Assembly (NCBI GenBank): GCA_021234155.1
Contig: JAJEKV010000109.1
Span: forward strand, 1,088,252 to 1,152,251
DNA: 64,000 nt
Origin: Isoetes taiwanensis
Lineage: Eukaryota > Streptophyta > Lycopodiopsida > Isoetales > Isoetaceae
Direction of reading: 5' to 3'
The notes beneath the pieces were generated by a model that had not been told where the DNA came from, made no database searches, and was given only the letters and a program-made list of their open reading frames with translations. How positions within the stretch are numbered: the first letter of the stretch is position 1; each line of letters begins with the position of its first letter. Made by a program: the position numbers and the translations under genes. Of the stretch, positions 47,094 through 58,640 are shown in pieces.

Positions 47094-48059
47094 CTAGGCG
47101 TCCTCAGAATCAGTGTCTGAGAGAGAGGGTTCAGCATTGTCGACGGAAATGATCTTGCCTGTTTCCAAGTCCATGGTGGCATTGAGGTGACCATCGGTGA
47201 TGACTAACTGATCCGTGGCCCAGTAATGGATACTCTTGGACTGGCGAAGAAAAGGTCTGCCAACCAACATTTCATAATCACCTGGATCTTCTCCAGCCTT
47301 CCAAACACCAAATTCCAAGGGGAATCGGAGATCACCAATGTTGATGTGAAGAAGAGGCGTGACGCCTTGAGGTCGCGTGATATGGCCATTGGCCAATTTG
47401 ATGTCATATGGGGCACGATAGAGTTGTTTGATGCCCATTTGTTTGCGGAGTTTATCCGTGATGAGATTGACCGCACTACCTCCGTCAATTTGAACATGAT
47501 TGACTTGTTGATTGCCCACCGTGGCATGGACCGTGGGTGTAGAGGTAGCAAATGACCCCAACCAAAGCAAAAACGGGGAGTGGTAACGGTCCTTGAGAGC
47601 GGGGCGGAGTTTCAAAATTGTTGCCAAACTTAAGGGAATTTTGATTTTTGCCAGCTCCTCTTGGAGTTCCAGAGGCACATGAGAAAAAGGATCTGCTGGA
47701 TCCACAGGTGCTGGAGTGCGTGGTAATGAAGCAGCAACTTCTTTGAGTAGGTCAACCTCTGCAGCTATATTTGGATATGTCTGAGAGCGTGGAGGTTGAG
47801 ACGTGGAAGGTGCTTCTTGTCTTTGTTGAGCTCTAGTGGTGGCATGAACATTAGCCAACGTGCGGCCTTCAGCAGCTTGCATGAGGTTCAGAATGCTTTG
47901 GCAAACTTTAGGCATGACATGCGGCATGAGTTTCTCCAAGTCAGGTGCAAAGTGAACCTTTTTTTCCTCTTCATGAGGGATTGTGTCGACTGCAAAGGCA
48001 GGTTGGGTGCCATTAGGAATAATGGTTAAGGGACGTGGCATGGTGCGGCGTGAAACCAA
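47094..48059 (-). pseudogene. pol: Ty3 family 2 protease domain protein
   Basis: A 321-codon frame. The retropepsin active site is VNHVQIDGGSAVNLI, with DGG in place of DTG/DSG as is usual for Athila/Tat elements; LYRAPYDIKLANG and GDYEMLVGRPFLRQSKSI follow (the second landmark hydrophobic-hydrophobic-G). It overlaps the end of gag by 47 bp in a different frame. It ends at a TAG after LSDTDSEDA, beyond which the same frame reads on openly for about 60 codons, so the stop may be recent or an error. Confidence 0.85.
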
Positions 48060-49669
48060 ACCAACCCAATTTGACTACCGGATTTGGAGGATTAAGAGCC
48101 TGAAAAATTTCTTCCTGTGCTTGTTGATCCATCTGAGGTTGATTGGCAGGAGCTGGTTGATAGCGTGATTGCTGAGGCGCGCGAGGTGGTTTCCTAAGAA
48201 CAGGACGCGGGCCTTGTTTGCCATTAGCAATCCAGAGTTGGTAAGCCGTGAGGCGGACCGATGTGGTCTGATTGGTGCCAGGAAGCTGTACCTGAACTTG
48301 TGGAAGTTGAGGACACGCCGTGGTGGTATGACCCCATTCTTGACAGTGATAACACTGAGCTTTAGAAGGATCAAAAGGAGGACGTGTGTTGGGTCCCCGT
48401 TGTTGCTCCTGTTGCTGATAGAGTTGATTCTGTGGAGCCTGCAGTGGTTGCGGCTGATATTGTGATTGTTGCTGAGGTGTTGTTTGCACTTGATAAACCA
48501 GTTTGTTGTGGAATGGTGTAGGATGAGTGCGCGTGCACTCTTCCGTGGCATGATTGCACATGTTGCATCTTTTACAATGAGGCGGGCCATTGGTGGAGTT
48601 GCACTCATTGGCCAAGTGGCCTTGATATTTGCGTAAAATGGCACCGAGATCCGGATCAAGGCTAGCAGATTGGCGTGTTGAGGTTGGACAGCAGTCTGTG
48701 GAACCATGACGGGAGGAATGAAAGGGAGCTCCTGAAGAGCCATGCCACGGGAGGAAACATTGACTGGGTGATTGACAAGGTCGATAGCCTGCTCCAAAGT
48801 CTTGGTATGAGTATTGATCATGAGTCGGATAGCTGGAGGAAGTCCTTGGAGAAACCAGACCAAGATCTGGCTCTGTGTTGGGTATTCCTTGAGTTTGCTG
48901 AGTAGAATGTGAAGTCGATCTGCAAAATCCCTGGCAGACTCTGTGGGCTCTTGTTGAAGGTCATTGAGTTGTTTGAGATGAAGTTGATCATCATCCGTGG
49001 TCCCATAGTGAGAAAGAAAAGTTCTCATTTCGACCAATCTTGTTTCCAAGTGGCTTTTGTTGGACATGAGCCATTGATGAGGAGAGCCGCGGGGGTTGTG
49101 GAAAAGATGTGGAATTTCAGTTGAGGTTGCGCGATGACCATTCAGACAGCCGAGCCTCAAATTCTTCCATGTGGGCCTGAGCACTTTGGTCTAAGGGTTT
49201 GCCTTCGTGTTGCCAAAGGTGGGATAAGTCGACAAAAGCGCCCAAAGGTAGAGGTGAAAGTGTTTGGCTGGACAGGAACAGTATAGTGATTATATTGAGG
49301 TGGAGTTGGAGGTGGCATGGTGCCGGAAGGACCCTGATGACGGGGTGACTGCGGGGGAGGTACTGAAGGGGCCTGAGCATTGGTTTTGAGGTCGGTAAGG
49401 TTGTAAACAGGAAGAGTGGTGGGAAATGTAGGGAAGGGAAATTCCTGGGGAGGCGCAAAAGAGACATGTGGATATCCCTGCCCACCCGGTGGAGATGATG
49501 GTTGTGAAGGCAGAGGCGTATGGCCAGAAGAATGATGGATGTAGGCATGTTCGGGGATATGAAAGTAAGGTTGAGAAGGTGGAGCCTGATAGGGCTCCTG
49601 ATAGTGATGAGGTGACTGAGGCTGTGAGCAATGTTTGCACGTTTGAGGTGGGGAACTTGGACGAGACAT
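48013..49669 (-). pseudogene. gag: Ty3 family 2 gag
   Basis: The start codon at 49669 opens MSRPSSPPQTCKHC and a proline/glutamine-rich N-terminus (to about 49200). After a shift, 49184-48640 has the capsid-like block: SHLETRLVEMRTFLSHYG, QEPTESARDFADRLHILLSKL, ILVWFLQGLPPAIR, TLEQAIDLVNHP. After another shift, 48615-48013 carries two CCHC zinc knuckles, CKRCNMCNHATEEC and CYHCQEWGHTTTAC, both C-x2-C-x4-H-x4-C, within glutamine-rich spacers. Two knuckles and about 550 codons suit a plant Ty3 gag. The start equals that of the copy at 1056. Confidence 0.85.
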
Positions 49670-49676
49670 GACACGA

Positions 49677-50232
49677 CATTAAGGGTAATTTGAGATCTCC
49701 TTTTGTCCCCATAAGAATCCTCCAATAGAATGAGTACTCTACATCAAACTGCAATTAATGCAGCATTAACAACTTCATTGCTGTCGTTTTTTCCCTATAA
49801 CTTTTGATCTACTCATGAAAATGCTGCGGCGTTTGTTGCATTAGATGCAGAATGAAAAGATCTTTCAAGTGATATATGGTTATGATGTATTTCAATACAA
49901 GCCATATGTGTTAACCTTAAAAAATATGGTTTTTTGCTCTTTTCTTATATATTTACATCCCAAAAGATATAACAATGGGTTGTCATTAGAAAGATCTTGA
50001 GGAGACGAATCCATTGCCGCAAATAGTGTTCGAATCGGAGTTTTTGATCAAAAGTTATAGTAGAAAGATGACACTGCAAAAGTTAGTTAGAACTGCATTA
50101 ATTCACTTTTTGCCACATAATCTGGAATAAAATACACTGGAGCTCTTCTCTTATTGGATAGTTTAAAAAGCTGATGTGGCTTTTTAAGCATCCCTTAATG
50201 GGACAAATTGAGATCTCAAATTACCTCTAATG
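49677..50232. mobile_element. 556-bp MITE-like insertion in family 2 leader
   Basis: Absent from the matching leader at about 1064 in copy A. The ends are inverted repeats with the core GGTAATTTGAGATCTC; the full ends CATTAAGGG... and ...CCTCTAATG pair at 21 of 23 positions. The interior is AT-rich and non-coding. The target duplication is unclear: TAA lies beside both ends, but the empty site in copy A does not show it cleanly. Superfamily not assigned. Confidence 0.75.
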
Positions 50233-50442
50233 AGGGGTTGGGTGGCCTGAGTGAGCCCTAGACCGAATGTGGCCTCCCTCAATGTCATAAGCAGATCCAT
50301 ACATATCACGAACAACTTCCCCGCCGATGGCGCCTGCGTTTAGACGTGCGGGAAAGAAGTTCTTCAGGTGTGAAGTTTGGACGGACATGGCGGCGAGAAA
50401 GAAAGGAAAAGCGAATCGGACCCGCAGCAGCGGCGGCGGCGG
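50233..50442 (-). other. leader of Ty3 family 2, main copy
   Basis: Matches 1065-1262. A GGC-repeat-rich stretch (about 50425-50442) next to the LTR is where the primer binding site should be. The tRNA cannot be named because the two copies disagree there. Confidence 0.5.
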
Positions 50443-50717
50443 TGTTTGGGGTGCGGGTTGAACTCTGCAAGACAGACCCTCAGTGAGGACCCGCGGGATC
50501 TAACGGGGAGAATCCGGGAGACTATGTCACGCGGGATTTGCAAGAAGAGAACAAGAAGAAGAAAACAGAACAAAAGAGAACAATGAGAGGAAAATGATAA
50601 GCTTCCTTGATATCAATGATGAACATACATGAGCTCTCGCAATCGAGAGAAGACTGAAAAGAGACAAGACTCAAAACTCATCTAAAACTCGTGTGCAAGC
50701 TCTACTCATATATATAG
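50443..50717 (-). repeat. 5' LTR of family 2, truncated at its TATA box
   Basis: Matches the first 275 bp of the other LTRs, then stops within the TATATATAG run. The outer part of the LTR (U3) that should follow is missing, and the family 1 LTR-like repeat starts at 50718. The element is therefore 5'-truncated and lacks its upstream promoter. Confidence 0.85.
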
Positions 50718-53117
50718 TGAACAGTCTGTCCCTGAACAAGAAAAAATTGTCTGCCTAAAACTGTTTGCCATGAAGAGTGATGTTTTTATTGGGAACAACT
50801 GCAACTGATGCTCAAGGCAATACAGAAGATGCTTGCAAAGGTCAAAGGCAAATGGTTGGCCAGAGCTAGGTGAAAAATAGCTTCCTGACCGGGTCAATTT
50901 TTAGTCAATAACCCTGACAGAGAACTAAAATTTGCAGATGAGAATCTATGAGGTAATTTTTTGGATTTCTTTCTTTGACACTTTCAACCTAACCTAAATA
51001 GCACATGCATCATGTATAAACAATAGAAAGCATGCAGTAATGTGCATGAATGCCATTTTTATAGATTTTGTTGTAACAGTCTGCAACAGAGTTAAAGAAG
51101 AGGTCTTGGATTGTGGCTTAACACGACTTTTTAGCTTTTTGAATGAAGGAACTAGCTTGCAAAAGATGGAAACATGCTTTGGATGAATGAAATCTATTGT
51201 AAAATGCTATTTGACTAGACTTTTTTTGGTTTTTTGAGGAATTTATCACTGACCTGATGATGCAATGTTAAATGAGCACTTTTAGACTGATATTATAGTT
51301 AAAAACAACTTATACAAACCACAGTTGCTCTTGTTGTTGAGATTCAAGCACTGCTACAGCACAAGTGGAACCAACAAGACTCGATCTTCAGGAAAAGCAA
51401 GACATAATCTTCACCAACTTCAAATTTTCATTCAAAGGAGCCTTCAAGGATTACAATGAGAGAATTCCCCAGTGATTTGGCAGGGAGAAATTCACACAAA
51501 GAAAGAAACAAAGGTAATACATAACTTCAAATGATAATAAAAGGACTTTATTGCACCAGATCTTCAAGAAATCGACACCGGAGGCGATCTGAAGCGAGAG
51601 TAGAGGTCATTCCCAAAGAAAGATATGTTTGGAATTAGATCACTCAAGACGCTGGGGTGCTCGAAAAACTTCAGAAACCTCGATGATCCAATTTGACAAT
51701 TTCCGGTCGGTTCTTGATAAGGCGGATCGGTTTTTGCCCCTTCTGCTTGTAAATACCTTCTTGATCTGCAAGTCAATCGGTTGTGGTGTTGTAATCATGA
51801 TTTCTTCCTCAAAATGAAGCCCCTTCTTCGAATAATCCCCTTTATCGTGGCCTTGCTCTTGTCCGACAAAGAATAAATGAGTTTTAACCATTCTTAGCGA
51901 GATTCTTGGCATTAAAGGGCTAAATCCGGCGGTTTAATCATGGTTTGCCAGTTGGTTGGGCTGATTTCTCGGATCTTGTCATGATTCTAGGGTTCTTCAC
52001 GAAAATAGAAATATCCCACAGGCATTTGGCGAAAAATGGGCTCGGCGGATTTCCACGCGGCTGAATATGGTTGGTTGGGACATGACATGGATTTTTTTGA
52101 GGGGTAATTCAAGCCAAATGTTAGCACAACTAGGGTAGGGCGCGCATCCCAAGAACCACTAAAACTAGGGCTAGATGTGGTCAAAATGAGAATCTTTGAC
52201 CACCATTTTGCATGATTTTTCATGAGCTTTCAGATGGAAAAAACAAATTTTGAAAATAAGCAACTTCATTTTTGGGCCTTTTTTCCATGGTGTACAAGGA
52301 CATGTGGCACATGGGTGATGACTAGGAAAATGCTGATGATGTGGCATGGTGAGGTGGAAGCGGTGTCAAAGAAATTTTCCCTAGGTAAAATCTTGATGAA
52401 GTGTAACAAGGTGTGAGTGACACGTGTTGGGTGAGTTGGTGATGATGTGGATGATGTGTGCATGATTTTTGAAGGTGAGGTGGCACTAGATATTGATTTC
52501 TTTTCGACTAGGCAACTTGGGCCTTTGGGATTTGATCTTTGACCCATACTTTGGTTTTGAATTGGTGATGTAATGGACTTGTGGAGCTTCTCTCCTCTTT
52601 CTTTTTCCTTTTTCTTAGAGAGAGAGTGTGCTTCTAATGACTTGTCAAGTGCATGGTAATGGATCATGATGTGTGTGTGTGATGTACATGGTGCACATGT
52701 ATGGAATATGTGGTGTGTGAGCCCTAGGGAAAAAACTTTGAGCTATGGAAATGAGATGAGGGATGGGTATGAAGAATGAGTATGGATGTAAGCAATGCCT
52801 TCTTGAGCCAACATCTCTAAGATAGTGTGAAAATCTCAAAAGGTGTCAAGGCAACATACTTTTTTTTTGGGGTCTTCCAATCTTTGACTAGGGGTCTTCT
52901 CTTTTTTACTTCTTTTCCAACCTTTGACTCAAGTCTTGCTTCCTTTTGCTAACTTGAATGCTCCTTTGAATGTTCTCCATTGGTCTTCAACTTGTTGTCA
53001 AGATTTGTCTTCATACCTAAACAATGAGCTCCGAATGGAAATGCCTTGCAAATGTGTTTTGATCTTTTTGTGTTTTCTTGTGAAGTTGCTCTTACATGCT
53101 GCCACAAGGTGGCAGCA
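50718..53117 (-). repeat. 2.4-kb LTR-like repeat of Ty3 family 1, copy 2
   Basis: Full-length match to 32869-35687 without the MITE (2400 bp), from TGAACAGTCT to GGTGGCAGCA. It lacks flanking repeats of its own: the left neighbour is a cut family 2 LTR, the right neighbour is sequence leading into a third retroelement. It could be the 5' LTR of the family 1 element at 36212-38698 after a deletion, or an independent solo LTR. Confidence 0.7.
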
Positions 53118-54154
53118 GTGACGAGTTATTTAAATAACTTAGTCATACTCCCTTTTCGACCGTCAATGGTGTACAAGGCTACTCAAGTAGACTTCTATAG
53201 TTACATGGCCCAAAAATATATCTATTTATGGCATATATTTACGGAGAACATCGCAATGCCTCGGGGACGTAAAGTTTGTTCTTGTGGTAGAGAAGATTGC
53301 CTTCCCTCTTATATCTTTTATAAGTTTCTCTTTCTTTATTTGTCCTTACTTCTTTGCAAAGGCTAGCCCATACTTCCTTGAATTCTTTGCTTGAAGGCAA
53401 GACCTCTTCAATCTTTTTGCTGAATTCACTGGACACAGTGGAAATAGCATTGCAATGCACTCGAGTCTCCAATGGTCGACGAGAGAGAGCGCCGAAGAAC
53501 CACATTTAATTTGTGCGGCTTATGGACTATCTCAAGTCACACTCTTGAGAAACTCTATCCATCGTCTTTGCCTCAAATTGAGGAATGGTTGCGTGAAAAT
53601 ATACTGGAGGCTTTGGTGGTCCATATCCAACTGAAACCTCCTACCAAGCAGGTAGTGCCTCCAAATCCAAAGAGCTCTTACGATGGCTAGAAGTTATTGG
53701 TCATGCGTTGGATAACGTTGCTCGACATCATACTTCTTCGAATCATAGGCTACTACTCTTCCTTCTTGAATGAGAACTCTACCTGTTGATAGCTTACTAG
53801 CATCAGTTGCTACTAGCTTGTCCTTGCTTGGATCTCATAGGGTGAGCACTGGCTGGTGCTATTAAGGCTTCTTTGAGCTTTTCGAATGAAGCTTAAATAT
53901 TCTCTAGCCAATGTGCCATCCAATCGCTTATCTTGATATTCTTAGTGAGGTCCAATAAAGGGGACGCCCACTTAGCAAAATCTTTTACAAATTTCCTATA
54001 TTAGCCTGCTAAGCCAAGAAAGCTTCTCACTTCGGAGACGTTCTTTGGTGCTGGCCAATCTACTATGGCTTCTATCTTCGACGGATCCGTCGCTATACCT
54101 TCGGCTGATACAATATGACCTAGGTATTTGACTTTTGTTGTAGCAAAATGGCAC
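53118..54154 (-). pseudogene. pol: chromovirus-like Ty3 family 3: RNase H region, truncated
   Basis: The minus strand in several frames reads VKYLGHIVSAEGIATDPSKI, RSFLGLAG, then DHQSLQYIFTQPFLNLRQRRW, and KHNKLYVPEALR near 53240, which is the lead-in to integrase. After that the similarity stops at the edge of the family 1 repeat, so integrase is missing. Stops and shifts are frequent. Confidence 0.7.
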
Positions 54155-54819
54155 TTAAAAAGTGCCGAACAAATGGTGCCGTCTTAACTTCTCCAAGACT
54201 TTTCTTAAATGTGCTACATATTCCTCGATTGACTTGTTATAGATCAGGATGTCATCGAAGAAAATGGTGAAAAAGTCATCCAATAACTCCTTGAAGATGT
54301 CATTCATTAGCCTTATGAACGTTGCTGGGGCATTTGATAGGCCGAAAGATATGACTTCAAATTCATAATGCCCATACCGCATTCTAAAGGTGGTCTTATA
54401 GATGTCTTCTTCCTTGATTCTTATATGATGATACCCCGATCTCAAGTCTATCTTGGAAAAGACTTTCGCTCCTTGGAGTTGATCCATCAAGTCATCTGCC
54501 CTAAGCAAAGCTATTTGTTCTTTACCATCTGTTTGTTCAACTGAGGGTTATCGATACACATCCTTAAACTTCCATCCTTCTTTGCAAAGAGAATGGGCGC
54601 CCCGAAGGATGATATGCTTGCCCTAATGAATCCGAGCTCTAGCAACTCTTGTAATTGCTTCTTGAGCTCAGCTAGCTCTGTGATGCTCATCCTATAAGGA
54701 GCCTTATTGATAGGCTTAGCACCCAGTGCTAGTGTAATCTCACATTCCACGCCTCTATAGGGCGGCAACTCATGGATTTCATCTGGAAAAACATCATGGA
54801 ACTCCTTGATTAGCGGCAA
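54155..54819 (-). pseudogene. pol: chromovirus-like Ty3 family 3: reverse transcriptase
   Basis: 54819-54511 reads EFHDVFPDEIHELPPYRGVECEI, INKAPYRMS, ELGFIRASISSFGAPILFAKKDGSLRMCID. 54508-54155 reads KVFSKIDLRSGYHHIRIKEEDIYKTTF, RYGHYEFEVISFGLSNAPATF, and the catalytic site FFDDILIY (F-x-DD type). KIDLRSGYHHIRI and YGHYEFxVxxFGLxNAP are typical of plant chromoviruses, a different lineage from families 1 and 2. A single shift lies between the two parts. Confidence 0.88.
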
Positions 54820-54849
54820 CCGCCACGGGCAAGCTGTTTCAAGCTTGAC

Positions 54850-55783
54850 TCACCTTCTTTGGCCCCGATCAGGGCTCAATGGTCTCTAGTCTAAGGATGT
54901 GCTCGACCTTATCCTTCATTATGTATTTGTGCAACTGCTTCAAGGACGATATCTTGCATTCTGAGGAAGGGACTTCCCTTACCTTTGACCACAAGGCGGT
55001 TTTGCTTGCCAGTGCCGTGTCGAGATCTCATGTCTCTTGCGGTCGATCATTGCTTTACGGCTTCAAGATCTCCATGCCAACTATAAGGTCATACTTACTA
55101 ATGTCTATGACCTCGCTCCCCCGTAGTCAACTTGGTTTTAACTTTAGGTCTATGTCAAAATTGACTCTTCTTCCTTTGGTGTAGCAAATTGCTCCACTTT
55201 CCATCTTGGCCCGCCTTGGCTTTGATTTGAGGGTCTTGGATTTCAATAAAGTGGCCAACCCGAGTGATGCAAAGTTGTGGGAGCTACACGTATCTAAGAA
55301 CTACATAGGGCTTATCATCTATGATGCCCTCTGCTGAAATAATAGTGGACTGACTTTTGACGTCACCTGACTCAATGGCTGCACAACTTCTACATTCATC
55401 TCTCTAACCTTTCCATGCGCTTCTTTTTCTACTCAATGTGGCAACTTCATGCTCTCCATCTGTTTAGAGGCAACTCCTTCTTCGTAAGCAAGATCCGCTC
55501 TTATATTCTCATCGCAAATTAACACATGATCACAAACAATTTCAAATGAGAAGATATCATGGGAGGTTGTAGACCAAATGTTAATTGGTCGCATCCGATT
55601 TGTCTTTGCAAGCTTATATTATAAAATCAAATTTGCTCTTCAGTTTTTAGAAACTCAGATCCTAGTTTCTAGTTTTAAATTAAAAAAGGAAATATAGCAA
55701 GGATTCAAACTTTGTAGTCTGGTAGGGATCATGCAGGTTTCCAAAGTAGGGAGACTCATGATGCGGCGGACAACATCAACTCA
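54850..55783 (-). pseudogene. chromovirus-like Ty3 family 3: protease region and leader debris
   Basis: The minus strand near 55230-55290 reads VLDTCSSHNFAS, which resembles the retropepsin motif LIDTGSSHNFIS with DTC for DTG. ISKYDLIVGMEIL near 55090 is the second protease landmark. Frames are broken several times. Upstream (55300-55783) no gag is recognisable. No LTR was found. Confidence 0.6.
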
Positions 55784-56114
55784 CACAACAAGAAAAAGGC
55801 CATTTAGCGACGCTTAATATGATATCAGCGGCGTCGCTGGACGTCCCGACGGTGTCGCTCGAGGCGTCAGCAGACGTCGTGCAGATCGCCGTCATAAATG
55901 ACGTCGTCGCATGCGACGCTAGCCGGCCGTCAGCCGACGTCGCTAAGCAGACGCGACGCAGACGCCGCGCGTCGTCGATGGCACGCGTGACACGTGAAAT
56001 ATACACGTGGAATATACACGGAACATCACCAAAATCTACGCTGCGTGAAAGCCACGCGGTATACGCCGCATCGCGGCGTGACCGCGGGAAACGGAACACG
56101 TGGAAAATTCGAAA

Positions 56115-56300
56115 ATCCGCGTGTAGAAAAGCCACGTAGCAAAAAAAAAAAGCCACGTGGATACGTCGCATGCGACGTGAAGGGGAAAAAATAAAAAAAA
56201 ATAAAAAAATATTTATATAAAAAAGCCACGTGGCAAAAAAAAAAACACGTGGATACGTCGCATGCGACGTGAAGGGGAAAAAAATAAAAAAAAATAAAAA
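56115..56300. repeat. 92-bp direct duplication with G-box and palindrome
   Basis: Two copies of an A-rich tract, a CACGTGGATACGTCGCATGCGACGTGAAGGGG core and another A-rich tract, 92 bp apart. CACGTG is the plant G-box core. Confidence 0.75.
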
Positions 56301-56324
56301 AAAATAAAAAATATATTTATATAA

Positions 56325-56458
56325 AAATATTTTTAAATAATCACAAAAGTGTTTTTATATTCATATTTTTAAATAGTCACAAAATTATTTTTATATTTAT
56401 ATTTTTAAATAATCACAAAAGTGAATTGTATTTATATTTTTAAATAATCACAAAAGAC
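56325..56458. repeat. short AT-rich tandem repeats
   Basis: Four copies of TTTTTAAATA(A/G)TCACAAAA separated by 15-25 bp of TATTTATAT sequence. No coding potential. Confidence 0.75.
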
Positions 56459-56479
56459 TCGTTAAGAGGAGTATCCACC

Positions 56480-58640
56480 CTTTTAGCCTAGAGCTACTCT
56501 CTCTCAGATTCAGTGGAGTAGTCATCCGAGTACGTAGTTAGAGGGCCTTGCATGCGGTTGCGATTGGATGGCTCTCCATCGGCGTTTGCGGATCGTCGCT
56601 GGCCCGAGCCTTATGTCATGCTCTAGACCTTCATTCATATCCGCTAATGCTTCCCTATAAAAACCAAAAGAATATGGCGTTAATGTAGTTCATAGAATTA
56701 TAATAATTTTCTACAACGCACCCCGCATTCCCCGCCGAATGGGAGAGTTCCCTCGTCAGATATAGCGTTGTCTGGATAAAGCGGCTCCACGTTAGTGGCT
56801 ACTTGTACCTCCGCTTGTTAGGGGCAAACCCGTATAGATGTTCCTATGACAATATAACGAGTATTAGCTAGTGACATTTAAAGTTCTTATTAAAATTAAT
56901 GTGAACTAATATAGCTCTTAAAATCTATGGAAAAACCCTTTTCGATGCCGGAGCCCAAATGAGACGCCTTTCGATCACTTTTAGTTGCTTTGTCGGTCCG
57001 AGCTCTATGTTTGCTTTTCACGGATCCTTTGCACGCTCAATGCAATCGATTGCAAGGCACACACAACATTATCACAAGTTAAAGTGAGCGAATGACAAAA
57101 AAAATAAGAAATACCTTGATATCTTCCTTGTGGAGATTAAGTGGTTTAGGGACTTTTGACCAATCGCCTCCTTCTTTTTTCGCAAGTCTCGCCCAGGTTC
57201 CTTGACCACATGGTGCCTTTGACATAAATCGATAGATCAACGCCATATCAAAATAATAAAAACAAGACTATGACTAGGTCATGTACCTCCTTTTTCGTAT
57301 AAGCTCGCCCATCATCGAAGTGAGCTTCTTCGGTTCAACGCCTTTGCTTTTTCTATCTCCTGGGAAACTCTGTTTCATTTTATTTTTGACGCTCTCTATT
57401 TAGCGTTGGTCAAAGCGCCAGGCCACTCCCCTATACCGCGGGGAGGCCATAAACGAGAGATATTATTTGTGACCGCGTCCCTCAGTGTAGTATAAAAGAC
57501 ACTTCCCTCATCATCCTTCTTAGGAAGAGCGTCCCTGAAGCATAAATGGTGGGTATATAAAAGCGTGTTTATGTCACCGTCAATATACATATCCGTCCCG
57601 ATTAAGAACCTTTTGAGCACTTTGCAATGTATTCTAAGTGAAGAGAATGAACAAAACAACAAATTTAGATGACAAAGTACTAATATTTAAGGTTGATATC
57701 TTAAATAATATGTTCACACATAACTTACATCAAAAATTATTATTAATATGATAGTCGGGTATATTCGGGCCAAATCACCCATGCAGACTTACGTGTCTAA
57801 AACAAAGCGAAATGGACGCTCTTCTTGGTGACACGGACGTCGTCGGGATCCTTGCCTCTCAAAGTCGGCGAAGCGACCATGTTCTTCGGATCCCGAACCC
57901 CGTGATGATCGTCGCGATCTTGAAGGTTGTGAGTCATTTGCTCCACTACTTCTTGACCCAGGAAGTAATGAGAGAATGAGCATCTTTAACATCTTTTGCA
58001 ATCAAAGAAATGTTTGAATACGTAGTGGATATATATTTACCCCTGTTGAAATCTTCCTCCAAGTTCCTTGCATTAGAAAAATCTGTTTCCGCCTCTTGCC
58101 TAGAACGGGAGTCCATACTCACGCCTAGCATTCTCAATATTCTCGCCAGACGTGGAGGCCGATAATCAACACTATGTCGTTGGGAATAGGAGCGGGAGGC
58201 TGCCTAAGCGGGCGTTGGTGTCAAAGAGGCAAAATATCTTAATTTGGTCTCTCTCGGAGACATGTTTTCTGGGAAGGCTGAGCCAAGGAGGAGGCTGCGA
58301 GAAACAAATATCATGCATTTATTATTTTTATTTTCATTTATTTATTATTTTTTATAAAAGCTATCTTAATACCCAAACCTGGTGTAGTGATAGGTGGAGG
58401 TTGGCGTCTTGGAGGACCATCAAGACGATTGCCCCTACCTGCGTGGAGTCCTCCTCCTATTTTCTCTAAACTTCGTCCCTTTCCTCTACACAACAAATTA
58501 AAACTCCATGCATAAACTCACATACCTAATTAGAGGGTAAAGCGTATAATAAAACTATATAAATACTTACCTTAGCCTTGCTCATTCTCTCCGTGCGATT
58601 TATCATTACCTCTATTCATCGCCGAGAAAAAGAGCACACC
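56480..58640 (-). pseudogene. multi-exon gene, possibly the TNPA-like gene of the CACTA element
   Basis: Short open segments flanked by splice-like GT/AG are spread over about 2.1 kb. A start near 58620 reads MNRGNDKSHGENEQ, followed by GTAAGT. Later segments include GGLHAGRGNRLDGPPRRQPPP (about 58480-58400), SRQEAETDFSNARNLEEDF (58137-57946), KWMTHNLQDRDDHHGVRDPK (about 57950-57880), a longer exon at 57640-57396 (FLIGTDMYIDG, DALPKKDDEGSVFYTTLRDAVTNN), and EALADMNEGLEHDIRLGP (about 56655-56600). It sits beside a CACTA end and points towards it, as TNPA-type genes do, but I found no diagnostic domain. Exon borders are not established. Confidence 0.35.

Larger units (their letters stand above)
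55784..56460. mobile_element. CACTA-type transposon terminus with subterminal repeats
   Basis: Starts CACAACAAGAAAAAGGCC, one base from the CACTACAAGAAAA consensus, followed by GC-rich sequence packed with CGACG/CGTCG words to about 56110. Then come repeated CCACGTGG blocks and the perfect 16-bp palindrome ACGTCGCATGCGACGT at 56163-56178 and 56255-56270 (14-bp core also at 55905-55918). Such arrays are typical of the binding region for the element's TNPA-like protein. The opposite terminus was not found, so the length of the element is unknown. Confidence 0.6.
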
